A DNA stretch of 64,000 nt from Microvirga calopogonii (GCF_003347665.1 NZ_QDGA01000001.1:372655-436654); one strand, 5' to 3'. Numbered from the stretch's first letter, positions 17,323 to 27,642 are shown. Program-made: numbers and translations. Notes: generated by a model from the letters alone, not told the origin.

Positions 17323-18204
17323 TTACCCCTCGAAAATGTGAGCCTGCAGGCCCCGGATACCGCCGGTCTCGACCTTGAAGAGATGGCCTGCCATCGGATC
17401 GATATGAGGATCGTGGCCGATGGCGGCCGTGGTGATGTAGAGCGTGGTGAGATCGGGGCCGCCGAAGGCGCACTTCGTCACCTGGGCCGTGGGAACAGGC
17501 ACGATGCGCTCCACCGAACCGTCCGGCGCGAATCGGGTGATCCGCGAAGCCCCCCAGTGGCAGACCCATATATAGCCCTCCGCATCGACCGCCATGCCGT
17601 CGGGATGGGCCCATCCCTCGCCGAAACGGACGAAGGGGCGAGGCTCGCCGATCCGGCCGCCTTGGACGTCGAGGACGTAGACCGTGCCGTCGACCGTATC
17701 GGTCGCGTAGAGCTTTTGCCCGTCCGGGCTGAAGGCCGGGCCGTTGGTGACGATGATGCCGGAATGGAACTGGGTCAGCTCCTTGCCGTCCCAACGCCAG
17801 AAGGCCCCGGAGCCCTCCTTCTCCTCGTCGTCCATGGTGCCGAAATAGACGGCGCCGTCCGGCCCCACATGGCCGTCATTGATCCGGTTGTTCGGCTTGT
17901 CGCTGTCGGGCGACACGATCGGCTGCACTTCGCCAGTCTTGAGATTGAAGCGGGCGAGACCCGACTTGAAGCCGGCGATGACCACATCCTGGTCGGGCGT
18001 CAGGGCAATGAAGCCGATCCGCTCAGGCGCATCGACGCGGAAATGCTCCTTGGTGTCCGGGTGATACCGCCAGATTCCGGGATTCTTGATGTCGACCCAG
18101 AACAGGGTGTCGGACCGGTAGTCCCAGACAGGCCCCTCGCCCAGGATACAGGCACTTGCCACCGCCACATGGGGCGTTTCCGGATGCACGGCTGGATGTG
18201 TCAT
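17323..18204 (-). CDS. SMP-30/gluconolactonase family lactonase
   Basis: 293 aa six-bladed beta-propeller lactonase. Metal ligands expected for the family are visible: E23 in LGEGPVW, N109 in RINDG, N154 in VTNGPAFSPDG and D202 in HPDGMAVD. It opens sugar lactones such as L-arabino-, D-xylono- or gluconolactone; the sugar cannot be fixed from the sequence. An AAGGGGA ribosome-binding site precedes the ATG. It is paired with galM downstream; no sugar dehydrogenase gene is adjacent. Confidence 0.88.
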   Translation of the reverse strand: MTHPAVHPETPHVAVASACILGEGPVWDYRSDTLFWVDIKNPGIWRYHPDTKEHFRVDAPERIGFIALTPDQDVVIAGFKSGLARFNLKTGEVQPIVSPDSDKPNNRINDGHVGPDGAVYFGTMDDEEKEGSGAFWRWDGKELTQFHSGIIVTNGPAFSPDGQKLYATDTVDGTVYVLDVQGGRIGEPRPFVRFGEGWAHPDGMAVDAEGYIWVCHWGASRITRFAPDGSVERIVPVPTAQVTKCAFGGPDLTTLYITTAAIGHDPHIDPMAGHLFKVETGGIRGLQAHIFEG

Positions 18205-18280
18205 GTTTTTTCCCCTTGTAAGGCGGATTGTATGCTTCCGCGCTCCTGCCGGTAACTCCGGGCGCTTGCGATGGGTCCCG

Positions 18281-19534
18281 TCAGGCCGCCGCGCTTCCGG
18301 TGATTCGATCCGCTAGGGCGACGAGGCTCAGGTCGGACCCGGCGGGTCCCATGATCGACAGCCCAAGCGGTGCCCCGGACCGGGAGGCGAGCGGGATCGA
18401 GACCTGAGGCAGGCCCGACAGCACCGACAGGCAGAGCAGGTTGAGGGCGTTGTTGCGGTAGTCGTTCAAGGATTCGTCGCTCTCCGAGAGCAGCGGCGCG
18501 ATGTCCGGCATGGTCGGCAGGATCAGGACCGCATCGTCGGCCAGAAGCGCGCTGAACCGCTTGCGGAAGGCCGCCCTTATCACCTGGGCCTCCGCAACTT
18601 GAGCATCGGTCACCGCTTTCGAGAAATCGAACCGGTCGGCCACGCCGGGACCGAGAGGCGGGTGGTAGCGCTCGATCATCGGCCCGTCGACATTCCAGGC
18701 CTCCCGGCTCTGGATGTAGCGCATGGCCCAGTAGAGGGCCGTGAAGCCTTCCGATGCCACGTCGGTCGGCTCGGGCCGCCCCAGCACCGTCTCGGCTTGA
18801 CGCAGGGCCGGCGCGAGCGCGTCCCGAACCTCTCGCTTGAGCAGGGCAAATGCATCCTGCGCCAGGAGCACCCTGGGGCTCTGCGGCAAGGGAGCGCTGT
18901 CCGGTCCGAGCAGGACCTCGCCGACGCGCACGAAGGTAGCGCCGTCACGGGTGAAGTACCCGCAGGTGTCGAAGGAGGGCGCCAGGTCATGGCAGCCTTC
19001 GAGGCTCACCCGGCCATGCGTGGGACGGATGCCGAAGAGCCCGCAATGATTGGCCGGCGCCCGGACGGAGCCGCCCGTATCGGTGCCGAGGGCGAAATCG
19101 CACATTCCGTTCGAGACAGCCGCCGCCGAGCCCGAGGACGAGCCGCCCGGAATGCGATCGGGCGCACCGCCGTTCACCGGCGTGCCGAAATGGGCGTTCT
19201 TGCCGCTCATGGAGAAGGCCAGCTCGTCCGTGATCGTCTTGCCGACGAGCCGCGCGCCCGAATCGAGAAGCTTCTGGACCGTGGGCGCCGTCCGGGACTT
19301 GATGCCCGACATGGCGAGCATGTGGGGCGATCCCGCACTGGTCGGATAGCCCGCCACGTCGAACAGGTCCTTGGCCGCGAAGGTCAGGCCCGAGAGCGGG
19401 CCGCTCGGAGCATGGGGGACTGGAACGGCCGGGTAAGGCATGAAAGCATGGGCGGGGTCGCGGTCGAGGAACATGGGGCCCGTCTGGCTCTGAGGAACGA
19501 AGGCGGCGAATGTGTCATTGCCTCCATGCTTCAA
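18281..19534 (-). CDS. Amidase (amidase signature family)
   Basis: 417 aa. Catalytic triad of the family: K55 in AAKDLFD, the cis-Ser in the GGSSSGSAA cluster (132-134) and nucleophile S156 in DTGGSVR. No signal peptide. Amidase-signature enzymes hydrolyse amides to acid and ammonia; glutamyl-tRNA amidotransferase subunit A is related, but here there are no gatB/gatC neighbours and the protein is shorter, so a free amidase is more likely. It is divergent (96 bp apart) from the liv-type binding protein gene, which suggests that the importer may carry an amide substrate. It lies 76 bp upstream of the lactonase gene and could be the first gene of that operon. Confidence 0.88.
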   Translation of the reverse strand: MKHGGNDTFAAFVPQSQTGPMFLDRDPAHAFMPYPAVPVPHAPSGPLSGLTFAAKDLFDVAGYPTSAGSPHMLAMSGIKSRTAPTVQKLLDSGARLVGKTITDELAFSMSGKNAHFGTPVNGGAPDRIPGGSSSGSAAAVSNGMCDFALGTDTGGSVRAPANHCGLFGIRPTHGRVSLEGCHDLAPSFDTCGYFTRDGATFVRVGEVLLGPDSAPLPQSPRVLLAQDAFALLKREVRDALAPALRQAETVLGRPEPTDVASEGFTALYWAMRYIQSREAWNVDGPMIERYHPPLGPGVADRFDFSKAVTDAQVAEAQVIRAAFRKRFSALLADDAVLILPTMPDIAPLLSESDESLNDYRNNALNLLCLSVLSGLPQVSIPLASRSGAPLGLSIMGPAGSDLSLVALADRITGSAAA

Positions 19535-19630
19535 GCAAGCCAGGAAATCGCGAAGCGCGGCAGTTTGGACTTTCTTCGAACCTGGAATGGCCCTAAATCC
19601 AGGCAGGCTCTCGATGGCAAGGAACGCGCA

Positions 19631-20836
19631 ATGGCGAAGATTTCAACGATCCGCTGGCTGGCTCTGGGAGCGGCGCTCGCGCTCGGAGCACCATCGGTTC
19701 ACGCGCAGCAGGCCCCGATCAAGATCGGCGAGCTGAATTCCTACGCCCGGCAGGCGGCTTTCACCGTACCTTACCGGAACGGCTGGCAGCTGGCCCTCGA
19801 CGAGATCAACGCCAAGGGCGGGGTTCTCGGCCGCAAGATCGAGATCGTATCCCGCGAGGACGGCGCCACCACGGGCGACGCCACCCGCGTGGCGGACGAG
19901 CTCGTGAGCCGTGAAGGCGTGTCGCTGCTCTTCGGCTCGTTCCTGTCGAATGTGGGCGTGGCCATGGCGGATTTCGCCAACCAGAAGAAGATCGTCTACA
20001 TCGCCGCCGAGCCCCTGACCGACGCCATCACCATGGCGCAGGGCAACCGCTACACGTTCCGCATCCGGCCCAACAACACCATGCAGGTCGGCATGCTGGT
20101 CGATCAGGCCAAGGCCTCGGGGGCGAAGCGCTGGGCCATCGTGGCGCCCAACTACGAATACGGCCAGTCGGCCGCGCAAGCGTTCAAGCGCCTGATCCAG
20201 GAGCGCGTGCCCGGCGCCGAGATCGTCGCCGAGCAGTATCCGGCCCTCGGCAAGATCGAGGCCGGCGCCACCGTGTCGGCCCTCGAACAGGCCAAGCCGG
20301 AAGGCATCTTCAACGTGCTCTTCGGTCCCGATCTCACGCAGTTCGTGCGCGAGGGCAACACGCGTGGCCTCTTCGAGGGCGCGACGGTGCTGTCACTCCT
20401 CACCGGCGAGCCCGAATGGCTCCTGCCCCTGAAGGACGAGGTGCCCGAGGGCTGGACGGTGACGGGCTATCCCTGGGACCAGATCACCGAGCCCAAGCAC
20501 AAGGCCTTCGTCGACGCCTACCGGGCCAAGTACAACGACACGCCGCGTCTCGGCTCGCTCCTCGGCTACATGGTCGTCTACATGATCCGCGACACCCTCG
20601 AGCGCGCAGGCTCCACGGACACGGAAGCCGTCATCAAGGCGCTCGAGGACGCGAAGTTCGACACCGTCATCGGCCCCGTCACCATGCGCGGCATCGACAA
20701 CCAGTCCACCATGGGCGCCTGGGTCGGCAAGCTCGCGCTCAAGGGCGCCGCGGGCGGCATGACGGACTGGACCTACAAGGACGGCACGTCGTTCATGCCG
20801 ACCGAGGCCGAGGTGAAGGCGGTGCGGAAGGATTGA
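19631..20836 (+). CDS. Branched-chain amino acid/amide-type ABC transporter substrate-binding protein
   Basis: 401 aa, Peripla_BP_6 (LivJ/AmiC/UrtA) family. Signal peptide with a hydrophobic core and AHA/AQQ cleavage near residue 22. Features include GELNSY at the start of the mature protein, ALDEINAKGGVLGRKI and a VAPNYEYGQ segment. The ATG at 19631 has an AAGGAA site nearby; the open frame continues upstream across the amidase gene but is a shadow there. It is the first gene of the liv-type importer, though separated from its permease by the inserted nuclease cassette. Substrate unknown: amino acid, amide or urea-like compound. Confidence 0.9.
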   Translation: MAKISTIRWLALGAALALGAPSVHAQQAPIKIGELNSYARQAAFTVPYRNGWQLALDEINAKGGVLGRKIEIVSREDGATTGDATRVADELVSREGVSLLFGSFLSNVGVAMADFANQKKIVYIAAEPLTDAITMAQGNRYTFRIRPNNTMQVGMLVDQAKASGAKRWAIVAPNYEYGQSAAQAFKRLIQERVPGAEIVAEQYPALGKIEAGATVSALEQAKPEGIFNVLFGPDLTQFVREGNTRGLFEGATVLSLLTGEPEWLLPLKDEVPEGWTVTGYPWDQITEPKHKAFVDAYRAKYNDTPRLGSLLGYMVVYMIRDTLERAGSTDTEAVIKALEDAKFDTVIGPVTMRGIDNQSTMGAWVGKLALKGAAGGMTDWTYKDGTSFMPTEAEVKAVRKD

Positions 20837-20842
20837 CGCGCC

Positions 20843-20893
20843 TTCACCCTCCCCTTGAGGGGGAGGGTCGACCGAAGGTCGGGGTGGGGTGGC
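20843..20893. repeat. Left inverted repeat of the nuclease cassette
   Basis: Contains hairpin ACCCTCCCC/GGGGAGGGT (20846-20868), a short CGACC/GGTCG hairpin, and a GGGGTGGGGTGG tail. Apart from a few substitutions and one indel it is the reverse complement of 21292-21343. It starts 6 bp after the binding-protein stop and probably doubles as a transcription attenuator. Confidence 0.8.
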
Positions 20894-20913
20894 ACCACAA
20901 CAGAAGACCAGTC

Positions 20914-21342
20914 ATGTCGAACATCGACCGCTTTAGACGCGAAAGAGCAAGGAAGCTTCGCTCGAATGCCACCGAGCCGGAGCAGAACCTCTGGCGCGCC
21001 TTGAAGGCCATCCCCGTCTACGGCAGTCACTTCCGGCGGCAGGTTTCCATTGGCCCCTATGTGGCGGATTTCGCCTGTTTGAAGGCGCGTCTCGTCATCG
21101 AACTCGACGGCGGTCATCATTCGCAGGACGATGTCGCCGCGAAAGATGAGGCCAGAACGCAATGGCTTGAGAAGGAAGGCTATCGTGTCGTTCGGTTCTG
21201 GAATGCCGAATTGAGCCAGAACATGCCCGGCGTTCTCGACAGCATATACGCGGCCTTGTATGGCTCGCCTCAAGCGGAAGCCGTCGCGCTTCCCACCCCA
21301 CCCCGGCCTGTCGGCCGACCCTCCCCCTCAAGGGGAGGGTGA
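20914..21342 (+). CDS. DUF559 domain protein, predicted PD-(D/E)XK (Vsr-like) endonuclease
   Basis: 142 aa. The DUF559 fold is recognised from NATEPEQNLWRAL (~19-31), HFRRQ, D52 in VADF, E63 and D65 in VIELDGGHH, and RVVRFWN (~91-97); these resemble the very-short-patch-repair nuclease core. Residues from about 127 to the end (PTPPRPVGRPSPSRGG) are encoded by the right inverted repeat. The gene splits the binding-protein and permease genes of a liv importer and has no functional link to them, so it looks like an inserted cassette. The ATG at 20914 has no strong Shine-Dalgarno sequence. DNA cleavage by this protein is inferred only. Confidence 0.85.
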   Translation: MSNIDRFRRERARKLRSNATEPEQNLWRALKAIPVYGSHFRRQVSIGPYVADFACLKARLVIELDGGHHSQDDVAAKDEARTQWLEKEGYRVVRFWNAELSQNMPGVLDSIYAALYGSPQAEAVALPTPPRPVGRPSPSRGG

Positions 21343-21343
21343 A
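21292..21343. repeat. Right inverted repeat of the nuclease cassette
   Basis: Reverse complement of the left copy with few differences. It encodes the last ~16 residues and stop of the DUF559 protein. Its end (AGGGGAGGG) lies 6 bases before the GTG start of the permease gene. Confidence 0.8.
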
Positions 21344-21345
21344 TA
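21332..21345 (+). promoter_or_regulatory. Ribosome-binding site of the liv permease, supplied by the repeat
   Basis: GGGGAGGG at 21332-21339 is a strong purine-rich Shine-Dalgarno-like sequence ideally spaced from the GTG at 21346. It is part of the inverted repeat of the nuclease cassette. Confidence 0.5.
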
Positions 21346-23193
21346 GTGGATCCCTCCTTCCTGGCCGTTCAGGCCCTGAGCGGCCTCTCCAGCGCATCGT
21401 CGCTCTTCATCACGGCCTGCGGCCTGACCATCGTGTTCGGCGTCACGCGGATCGTGAACTTCGCGCATGGCTCGCTCTACATGATCGGCGCCTATACGGC
21501 CGCGACCCTGGTGCCGCGCCTGCTCGAACTCTCCTTCGGGTCCCTCACCTTCTGGGCCGGAATCCTGGCCTCGGCCGTGATCGTCGGCCTCATCGGCGTC
21601 ATCATCGAGGTGCTGCTCCTGCGCCGCATCTACGGCGCACCGGAACTGTTTCAGCTGCTCGCCACCTTCGGGGTCGTGCTGGTGGTGCAGGATCTCGTGG
21701 TGCAGGTGTTCGGGCCGGAGGACATTCTCGGCCCCCGGGCTCCGGGACTGCGCGCGCCGGTCGACATTCTCGGACGGCGCTTTCCATCCTATGAACTCGT
21801 GCTGATCGCCGCCGGCCCCGTGGTGCTGGGGCTCGTATGGCTTCTCCTGCGCAGGACACGCTTCGGCGTGCTGGTGCGCGCGGCCACGCAGGACCGCGAC
21901 ATGGTGGCGTCGCTCGGCGTCAATCAGGCGATGCTGTTCACCGGCACCCTCTTTCTCGGCGCCTTTCTCGCCGGGCTCGGCGGCGCGCTCCAGATCCCGC
22001 GCGTCTCCGCGAATACCGGCATGGACCTCTCCATCATCGCGGAAGCCTTCGTGGTCACGGTGGTCGGCGGCATGGGGAGCGTGCCCGGCGCGTTCCTCGC
22101 GGCCCTCGTCATCGGGCAATTGCAGGCCTTCGGCATCCTGATCTTTCCGAAGAGCACCCTCGTGGTGGTGTTCCTGCTTATGGCGGTGGTGCTGGCGATC
22201 AGGCCCTACGGTTTCTTCGGACGCGCCGAAATCATCGGCGGAACCCACGCGGTGGGGATCGCCAGCCGCAAGCCCCTGCCCGGCCGTCCGTTCATCCTCC
22301 TCACCGTCATCGCCCTTCTCGCCTTTTTTCCGCTTGTGGCCGATGCCTATCTGCTCAAGGTCGCGACCGAGATCCTGATCTTCGCGCTCTTCGCCTTCAG
22401 CCTGCAGCTCCTCATCGGGGTCGGCGGGCTCGTGAGCTTCGGCCATGCGGCCTTCTTCGGCCTCGGCGCCTATGGCTCGGCCCTGGCGGTCAAATGGTTC
22501 GGCACCTCGATGGAGGCGGCCCTTCCGCTCGGGCTTGCGCTCGCCGCCCTGGGGGCAGCGCTGATAGGCGCCTTCGTAGTGCGCCTGTCCGGCATCTACC
22601 TCGCCATGATGACGCTCGCGGCGGCCCAGATCCTCTATGCGGTCGCCTTCCAGTGGGTCGACGTGACCGGCGGCGACAACGGCATCGTCGGCGTATGGCC
22701 CTCGTCCTGGGTCTCCGGGCCCGTGCCCTATTACCTCCTGACCGCCGCGCTCACGCTCATGGCGGTGCTGCTGCTGAAGCGCATCATCGACGCCCCCTTC
22801 GGCTATGCCCTGCGTGCAGCCCGCGACTCGGAACCCCGGGCCGAAGCGATCGGCCTGAGGATCCGGCAGCACCGTTGGCTCGCCTTCGTCCTGTCCGGCG
22901 CGGCGGCGGGGCTTGCGGGTGGGCTCTATGCCTTCTCCCGCGGCTCGGTGGATCCGAGCCTGCTCGGGATCTCGACCTCCGTCGATGCGCTGACCATGCT
23001 GCTCCTCGGCGGCATTCAGACCGTGACGGGGCCGCTCGTCGGCGCCGCTGTCCTGCATTTCCTGCGCGACCTCATCATGCCGCTCACATCGCACTGGCGC
23101 CTGATGCTGGGCCTGAGCATTATCGCCATGGTGCTGATCTTCCCGCGTGGCCTTGCCGGCACGATCCAACATTGGCACGAGGAGCGGGCATGA
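21346..23193 (+). CDS. Branched-chain amino acid-type ABC permease, LivH-LivM fusion
   Basis: 615 aa, where separate LivH and LivM are ~290-310 and ~320-350. Residues 1-~290 match LivH (GLTIVFGVTRIVNFAHGS near the start). Residues ~310-600 match LivM (GVGGLVSFGHAAFFGLGAYG, then RDSEPRAEAIG and SGAAAGLAGGLYAF). About 16-18 hydrophobic helices in total. The GTG start gives an N-terminus aligned with LivH; the fusion has no frameshift between halves. The stop overlaps the LivG start by 4 bp. Confidence 0.92.
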   Translation: MDPSFLAVQALSGLSSASSLFITACGLTIVFGVTRIVNFAHGSLYMIGAYTAATLVPRLLELSFGSLTFWAGILASAVIVGLIGVIIEVLLLRRIYGAPELFQLLATFGVVLVVQDLVVQVFGPEDILGPRAPGLRAPVDILGRRFPSYELVLIAAGPVVLGLVWLLLRRTRFGVLVRAATQDRDMVASLGVNQAMLFTGTLFLGAFLAGLGGALQIPRVSANTGMDLSIIAEAFVVTVVGGMGSVPGAFLAALVIGQLQAFGILIFPKSTLVVVFLLMAVVLAIRPYGFFGRAEIIGGTHAVGIASRKPLPGRPFILLTVIALLAFFPLVADAYLLKVATEILIFALFAFSLQLLIGVGGLVSFGHAAFFGLGAYGSALAVKWFGTSMEAALPLGLALAALGAALIGAFVVRLSGIYLAMMTLAAAQILYAVAFQWVDVTGGDNGIVGVWPSSWVSGPVPYYLLTAALTLMAVLLLKRIIDAPFGYALRAARDSEPRAEAIGLRIRQHRWLAFVLSGAAAGLAGGLYAFSRGSVDPSLLGISTSVDALTMLLLGGIQTVTGPLVGAAVLHFLRDLIMPLTSHWRLMLGLSIIAMVLIFPRGLAGTIQHWHEERA

Positions 23194-23966
23194 CGCTTCT
23201 GGCCGTGAAAGACCTGCAGAAATCCTTCGGCGGCGTCGTGGCGGCTCGCGGCGTGACGTTCAGCGTCGAGCGCGGCGAGATGCTCGCCCTCATCGGTCCC
23301 AACGGTGCGGGCAAGTCCACCGTGTTCAACATGGTCGGCGGCCAGCTGAGGCCCGATCACGGCCAGGTTCTGCTCGACGGACAGGACATCACCCATGCGG
23401 CGCCGCAGAAGCGTTTTCGCCGCGGCGTGGGGCGCACCTTCCAGGTGGCCCAGACCTTCCTGTCCATGAATGCCGCCGAGAACGTGCAGATGGCGCTGAT
23501 CAGCGGCCATCGGCGAAGCCTCGGCCTCTGGGCGCCGGCCCGGGAGCGGTATCGCGAGAAAGCCGTCGAACTGCTCTCGCAGGTGGGCATGGCGGAGGCG
23601 GCGGACATGCCCTGCTCGGCGCTCGCCTATGGCGACGTGAAGCGCGTGGAGCTCGCCATCGCGCTGGCCGGGGAGCCCAAGCTTCTCCTCATGGACGAGC
23701 CCACGGCCGGTATGGCGCCCCGCGAGCGGGCGGAGCTGATGGACCTCACGGCCTCCATCGCGGCCTCGCGGGGGATCGGCGTCCTGTTCACCGAGCACGA
23801 CATGGACGTGGTCTTCGGCCATGCGGACCGGGTTCTCGTGCTCCTGCGGGGCCAGATCATCGCTGCCGGGACGCCCGACGAGATCCGCCGGGACGAGCAG
23901 GTGAGACGCGCCTATCTCGGTGACGAGCACGCCTTGGAGCGGCCGAAAGGACTGAGCCCCGCATGA
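23190..23966 (+). CDS. livG: Branched-chain amino acid-type ABC transporter ATPase LivG
   Basis: 258 aa. Walker A GPNGAGKS, Q-loop RTFQVAQTF, signature region LAYGDVKRVELA (the LivG variant of the LSGGQ), Walker B LLLMDEPTAGM and H-loop TEHDMD. The ATG at 23190 overlaps the permease stop. It pairs with LivF, which starts 4 bp before its own end. Confidence 0.92.
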   Translation: MTLLAVKDLQKSFGGVVAARGVTFSVERGEMLALIGPNGAGKSTVFNMVGGQLRPDHGQVLLDGQDITHAAPQKRFRRGVGRTFQVAQTFLSMNAAENVQMALISGHRRSLGLWAPARERYREKAVELLSQVGMAEAADMPCSALAYGDVKRVELAIALAGEPKLLLMDEPTAGMAPRERAELMDLTASIAASRGIGVLFTEHDMDVVFGHADRVLVLLRGQIIAAGTPDEIRRDEQVRRAYLGDEHALERPKGLSPA

Positions 23967-24679
23967 GACGAGAAGCGCTGCTCGACATCCGGAATCTCGA
24001 CGCCTTCTACGGCCGGGCCCAGGTGCTGTTCGGCCTCTCGCTCCATCTCTATCCGGGCGAGGTGGTGGCGCTGGTCGGCCGCAACGGCGCCGGCAAGACC
24101 ACGACCCTTAAGGCCATCATGGGCTTGGTTTCCGCCACAGCCACCCATGCGACCTTCAAGGGGCATTCCCTGGGGCGCCTTCCCACCTACAGGATCGCCC
24201 GCCTGGGGCTCGGCTACGTGCCGGAAGACCGGCGCATCTTCACCGATCTCACCGTCGAGGAGAACCTGGAGACGGGACGCCGTCCGGCCGGGGACGGGCG
24301 CCAGCCCTGGACGCCCGAACGGCTTTTCCGGCTCTTTCCCAACCTGGCCGAGATGCGCGGGCGGCGCGGCAACCAGATGTCGGGGGGCGAGCAGCAGATG
24401 CTCTCCATCGCCCGGACCCTCATGGGCAATCCGGACGCGATCCTGCTCGACGAACCGTCCGAGGGCATCGCCCCGGTCATCGTCCAGATGATGGCGGAGG
24501 CGATCCGGGCCATGAAGGCCGAAGGGGTGGCCGTGCTCCTCTCGGAGCAGAACTGGGCCTTCGCGGCCGGCATCAGCGACCGGGCCTACGTGATCGAACG
24601 GGGGGAGATCCGCTTCCAGGGCACCATGACCGAGCTGATGGCCGACGAGGCGCTGCGGTCGGAAACCCTCGGGATCTGA
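23963..24679 (+). CDS. livF: Branched-chain amino acid-type ABC transporter ATPase LivF
   Basis: 238 aa. Walker A GRNGAGKT, LGYVPEDRRIF (typical of LivF), signature MSGGEQQMLSIAR, Walker B ILLDEPSEGIAP and the H-loop replaced by SEQN as usual in LivF. Ends the ABC importer operon; 106 bp follow before the ferredoxin gene. Confidence 0.92.
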   Translation: MRREALLDIRNLDAFYGRAQVLFGLSLHLYPGEVVALVGRNGAGKTTTLKAIMGLVSATATHATFKGHSLGRLPTYRIARLGLGYVPEDRRIFTDLTVEENLETGRRPAGDGRQPWTPERLFRLFPNLAEMRGRRGNQMSGGEQQMLSIARTLMGNPDAILLDEPSEGIAPVIVQMMAEAIRAMKAEGVAVLLSEQNWAFAAGISDRAYVIERGEIRFQGTMTELMADEALRSETLGI

Positions 24680-24785
24680 TGCGCTAACCCGTTGACGGAC
24701 CGGGCCGAAAGGACGATATCAGCCCATCCGGCGCAACCCCTCCGCGCCTCATCCCAGAACGCACGACATAAGGATTTCCCGCTTC

Positions 24786-26214
<1,429 letters not shown>

Positions 26215-26235
26215 GACGCCTATCACAAGCACCAT

Positions 26236-26336
26236 CCTCATCCTGAGGAGGTCGCGGAAGCGACCGTCTCGAAGGATCCTCCAGCGCTCTCTGGATCCTC
26301 CTTCGAGACGCCACTTCGTGGCTCCTCAGGATGAGG
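26236..26336. repeat. ~100-bp dispersed palindrome, family B, copy 1
   Basis: Outer arms CCTCATCCTGAGGAG and CTCCTCAGGATGAGG, inner arms GTCTCGAAGGATCC and GGATCCTCCTTCGAGAC, so the whole element folds into a long hairpin. A related copy is at 48007-48114. It lies between the reductase gene and the M20 hydrolase gene. Confidence 0.85.
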
Positions 26337-26393
26337 TTCTTGGTATGTAATCAGGTCTTGCGAAGCAGGCCGGTTCCTGAAACTCTCCGGCCC

Positions 26394-27632
26394 ATGACGA
26401 ACGCGACAGATCTCACCCTCGGCCGCCGCGTGATGGCGATGATCGAGGAGCTGGCCCAGCACACGGACGAGCCCGGCCGCCTCACGCGCCTCTATCTCTC
26501 CGACGCCCATCGCCGAGCCTCGGATGCGACGCTGCATCTGATGCAGCAGGCAGGGCTCGACGCCCATATCGATGCTCTCGGCTCCGTCGTCGGACGCGTC
26601 GAGGGCGCCAATCCGCAAGCCCCCGCGCTCCTCATCGGCTCGCATATCGATTCCGTCGTCGATGCCGGCCGCTACGACGGCAATCTCGGCGTGGTGCTCG
26701 GCATCGTCGTGGTCGAGGCGCTGAAGGAACAAGGCATCGAGCCTCCCTGCCCCATCGAGATCGTGGCGTTCGGCGATGAGGAAAATGTGCGCTTCCCCAC
26801 GAATCTCTCCACGTCCCAGGCCCTGGCCGGCCGCTTCGATCCGGCGTGGCTCGACGGCAGGGACCAGGATGGAGTCACTTTACGCGATGCGCTGATCCGC
26901 TTCGGCGGCGATCCGGATGCTGCAGCCACACTGGCCCGCGACCCGGCGCGGTATCGTGGCTATCTCGAGGTGCACATCGAACAGGGGCCGCTGCTCGAGG
27001 CCAAGAACCTGCCCGTCGGCATCGTGTCGGCCATCAACGGCATCACCCGCGCCCGCGCCCACGTGATCGGCGAAGCGGGCCATGCGGGCACCGTGCCGAT
27101 GAATATGCGCCGCGATGCGCTCGCGGCCGTGGCGGAAATGATCGGCATCGTGGAGCGCGCAGGCTCCACGCGCACCGACACCGTAGCGACGGTGGGCGTC
27201 GCGCAGGTGCAGCCCGGCGCGATCAACGTCATTCCCGCACGGGTCGACTTCACTCTCGATGCCCGCTCGCCCGACGACGCGGTGCGTTTGGCCATGGTCG
27301 AGGACATCGTGACCGAATGCCAGGCTGTCGCTCAAAGGCGCGGTGTGGACTTCACCATCGAGCCGTTCATGGAATCCCCCGCCACACCCATGGACAAGAC
27401 ATTGATCGCACGGCTCGAAGAGTCTGTCAGAAGCCTCGGAATCAAACCGCTGCACCTGTCATCCGGCGCGGGTCACGATGCGGTCGCGATGGCCAATCTC
27501 TGCCCTTCCGCCATGCTCTTCGTGCGCTGCAAGGGCGGCATCAGTCACAACCCGGCGGAGTCGATCACCGTCGAGGATGCGGACGTCGCGGCGCGCGTTC
27601 TGATCGATGCCGTCAAGCGGATCTCCGTGTGA
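26394..27632 (+). CDS. M20 family Zn-dependent amidohydrolase (allantoate amidohydrolase / N-carbamoyl amino acid hydrolase type)
   Basis: 412 aa. Metal-binding residues of the hydantoinase/carbamoylase subfamily: H84 in IGSHIDSV, D95 in GRYDGNLG, E129-E130 in FGDEEN, and HIEQGP (~residues 206-211). The dimerisation domain holds GEAGHAGTVPM. These enzymes split ureido groups of allantoate, ureidoglycine or N-carbamoyl amino acids. The ATG at 26394 was chosen over an upstream ATG that lies inside the repeat. It follows the liv importer and amidase region, compatible with nitrogen salvage, but the substrate is not settled. Confidence 0.87.
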   Translation: MTNATDLTLGRRVMAMIEELAQHTDEPGRLTRLYLSDAHRRASDATLHLMQQAGLDAHIDALGSVVGRVEGANPQAPALLIGSHIDSVVDAGRYDGNLGVVLGIVVVEALKEQGIEPPCPIEIVAFGDEENVRFPTNLSTSQALAGRFDPAWLDGRDQDGVTLRDALIRFGGDPDAAATLARDPARYRGYLEVHIEQGPLLEAKNLPVGIVSAINGITRARAHVIGEAGHAGTVPMNMRRDALAAVAEMIGIVERAGSTRTDTVATVGVAQVQPGAINVIPARVDFTLDARSPDDAVRLAMVEDIVTECQAVAQRRGVDFTIEPFMESPATPMDKTLIARLEESVRSLGIKPLHLSSGAGHDAVAMANLCPSAMLFVRCKGGISHNPAESITVEDADVAARVLIDAVKRISV

Positions 27633-27642
27633 GTTTCGTCCG

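Noticed and set aside
18281..19534. Glutamyl-tRNA amidotransferase subunit A
   Set aside because: Shorter than GatA, with no gatB or gatC adjacent; a free amidase explains it better.
18599..19630. A 344-codon N-terminal extension of the liv-type binding protein
   Set aside because: It is antisense to the amidase gene, and a clear signal peptide with ribosome-binding site begins at 19631.
20843..21343. Insertion sequence with transposase
   Set aside because: The enclosed protein is a DUF559 nuclease-like protein, not a transposase, and no target-site duplication is visible.
21328..23178. A 616-codon minus-strand open frame
   Set aside because: Fully antisense to the LivH-LivM permease; low-complexity Asp/Glu/His/Gln composition shows it is a shadow of membrane codons.
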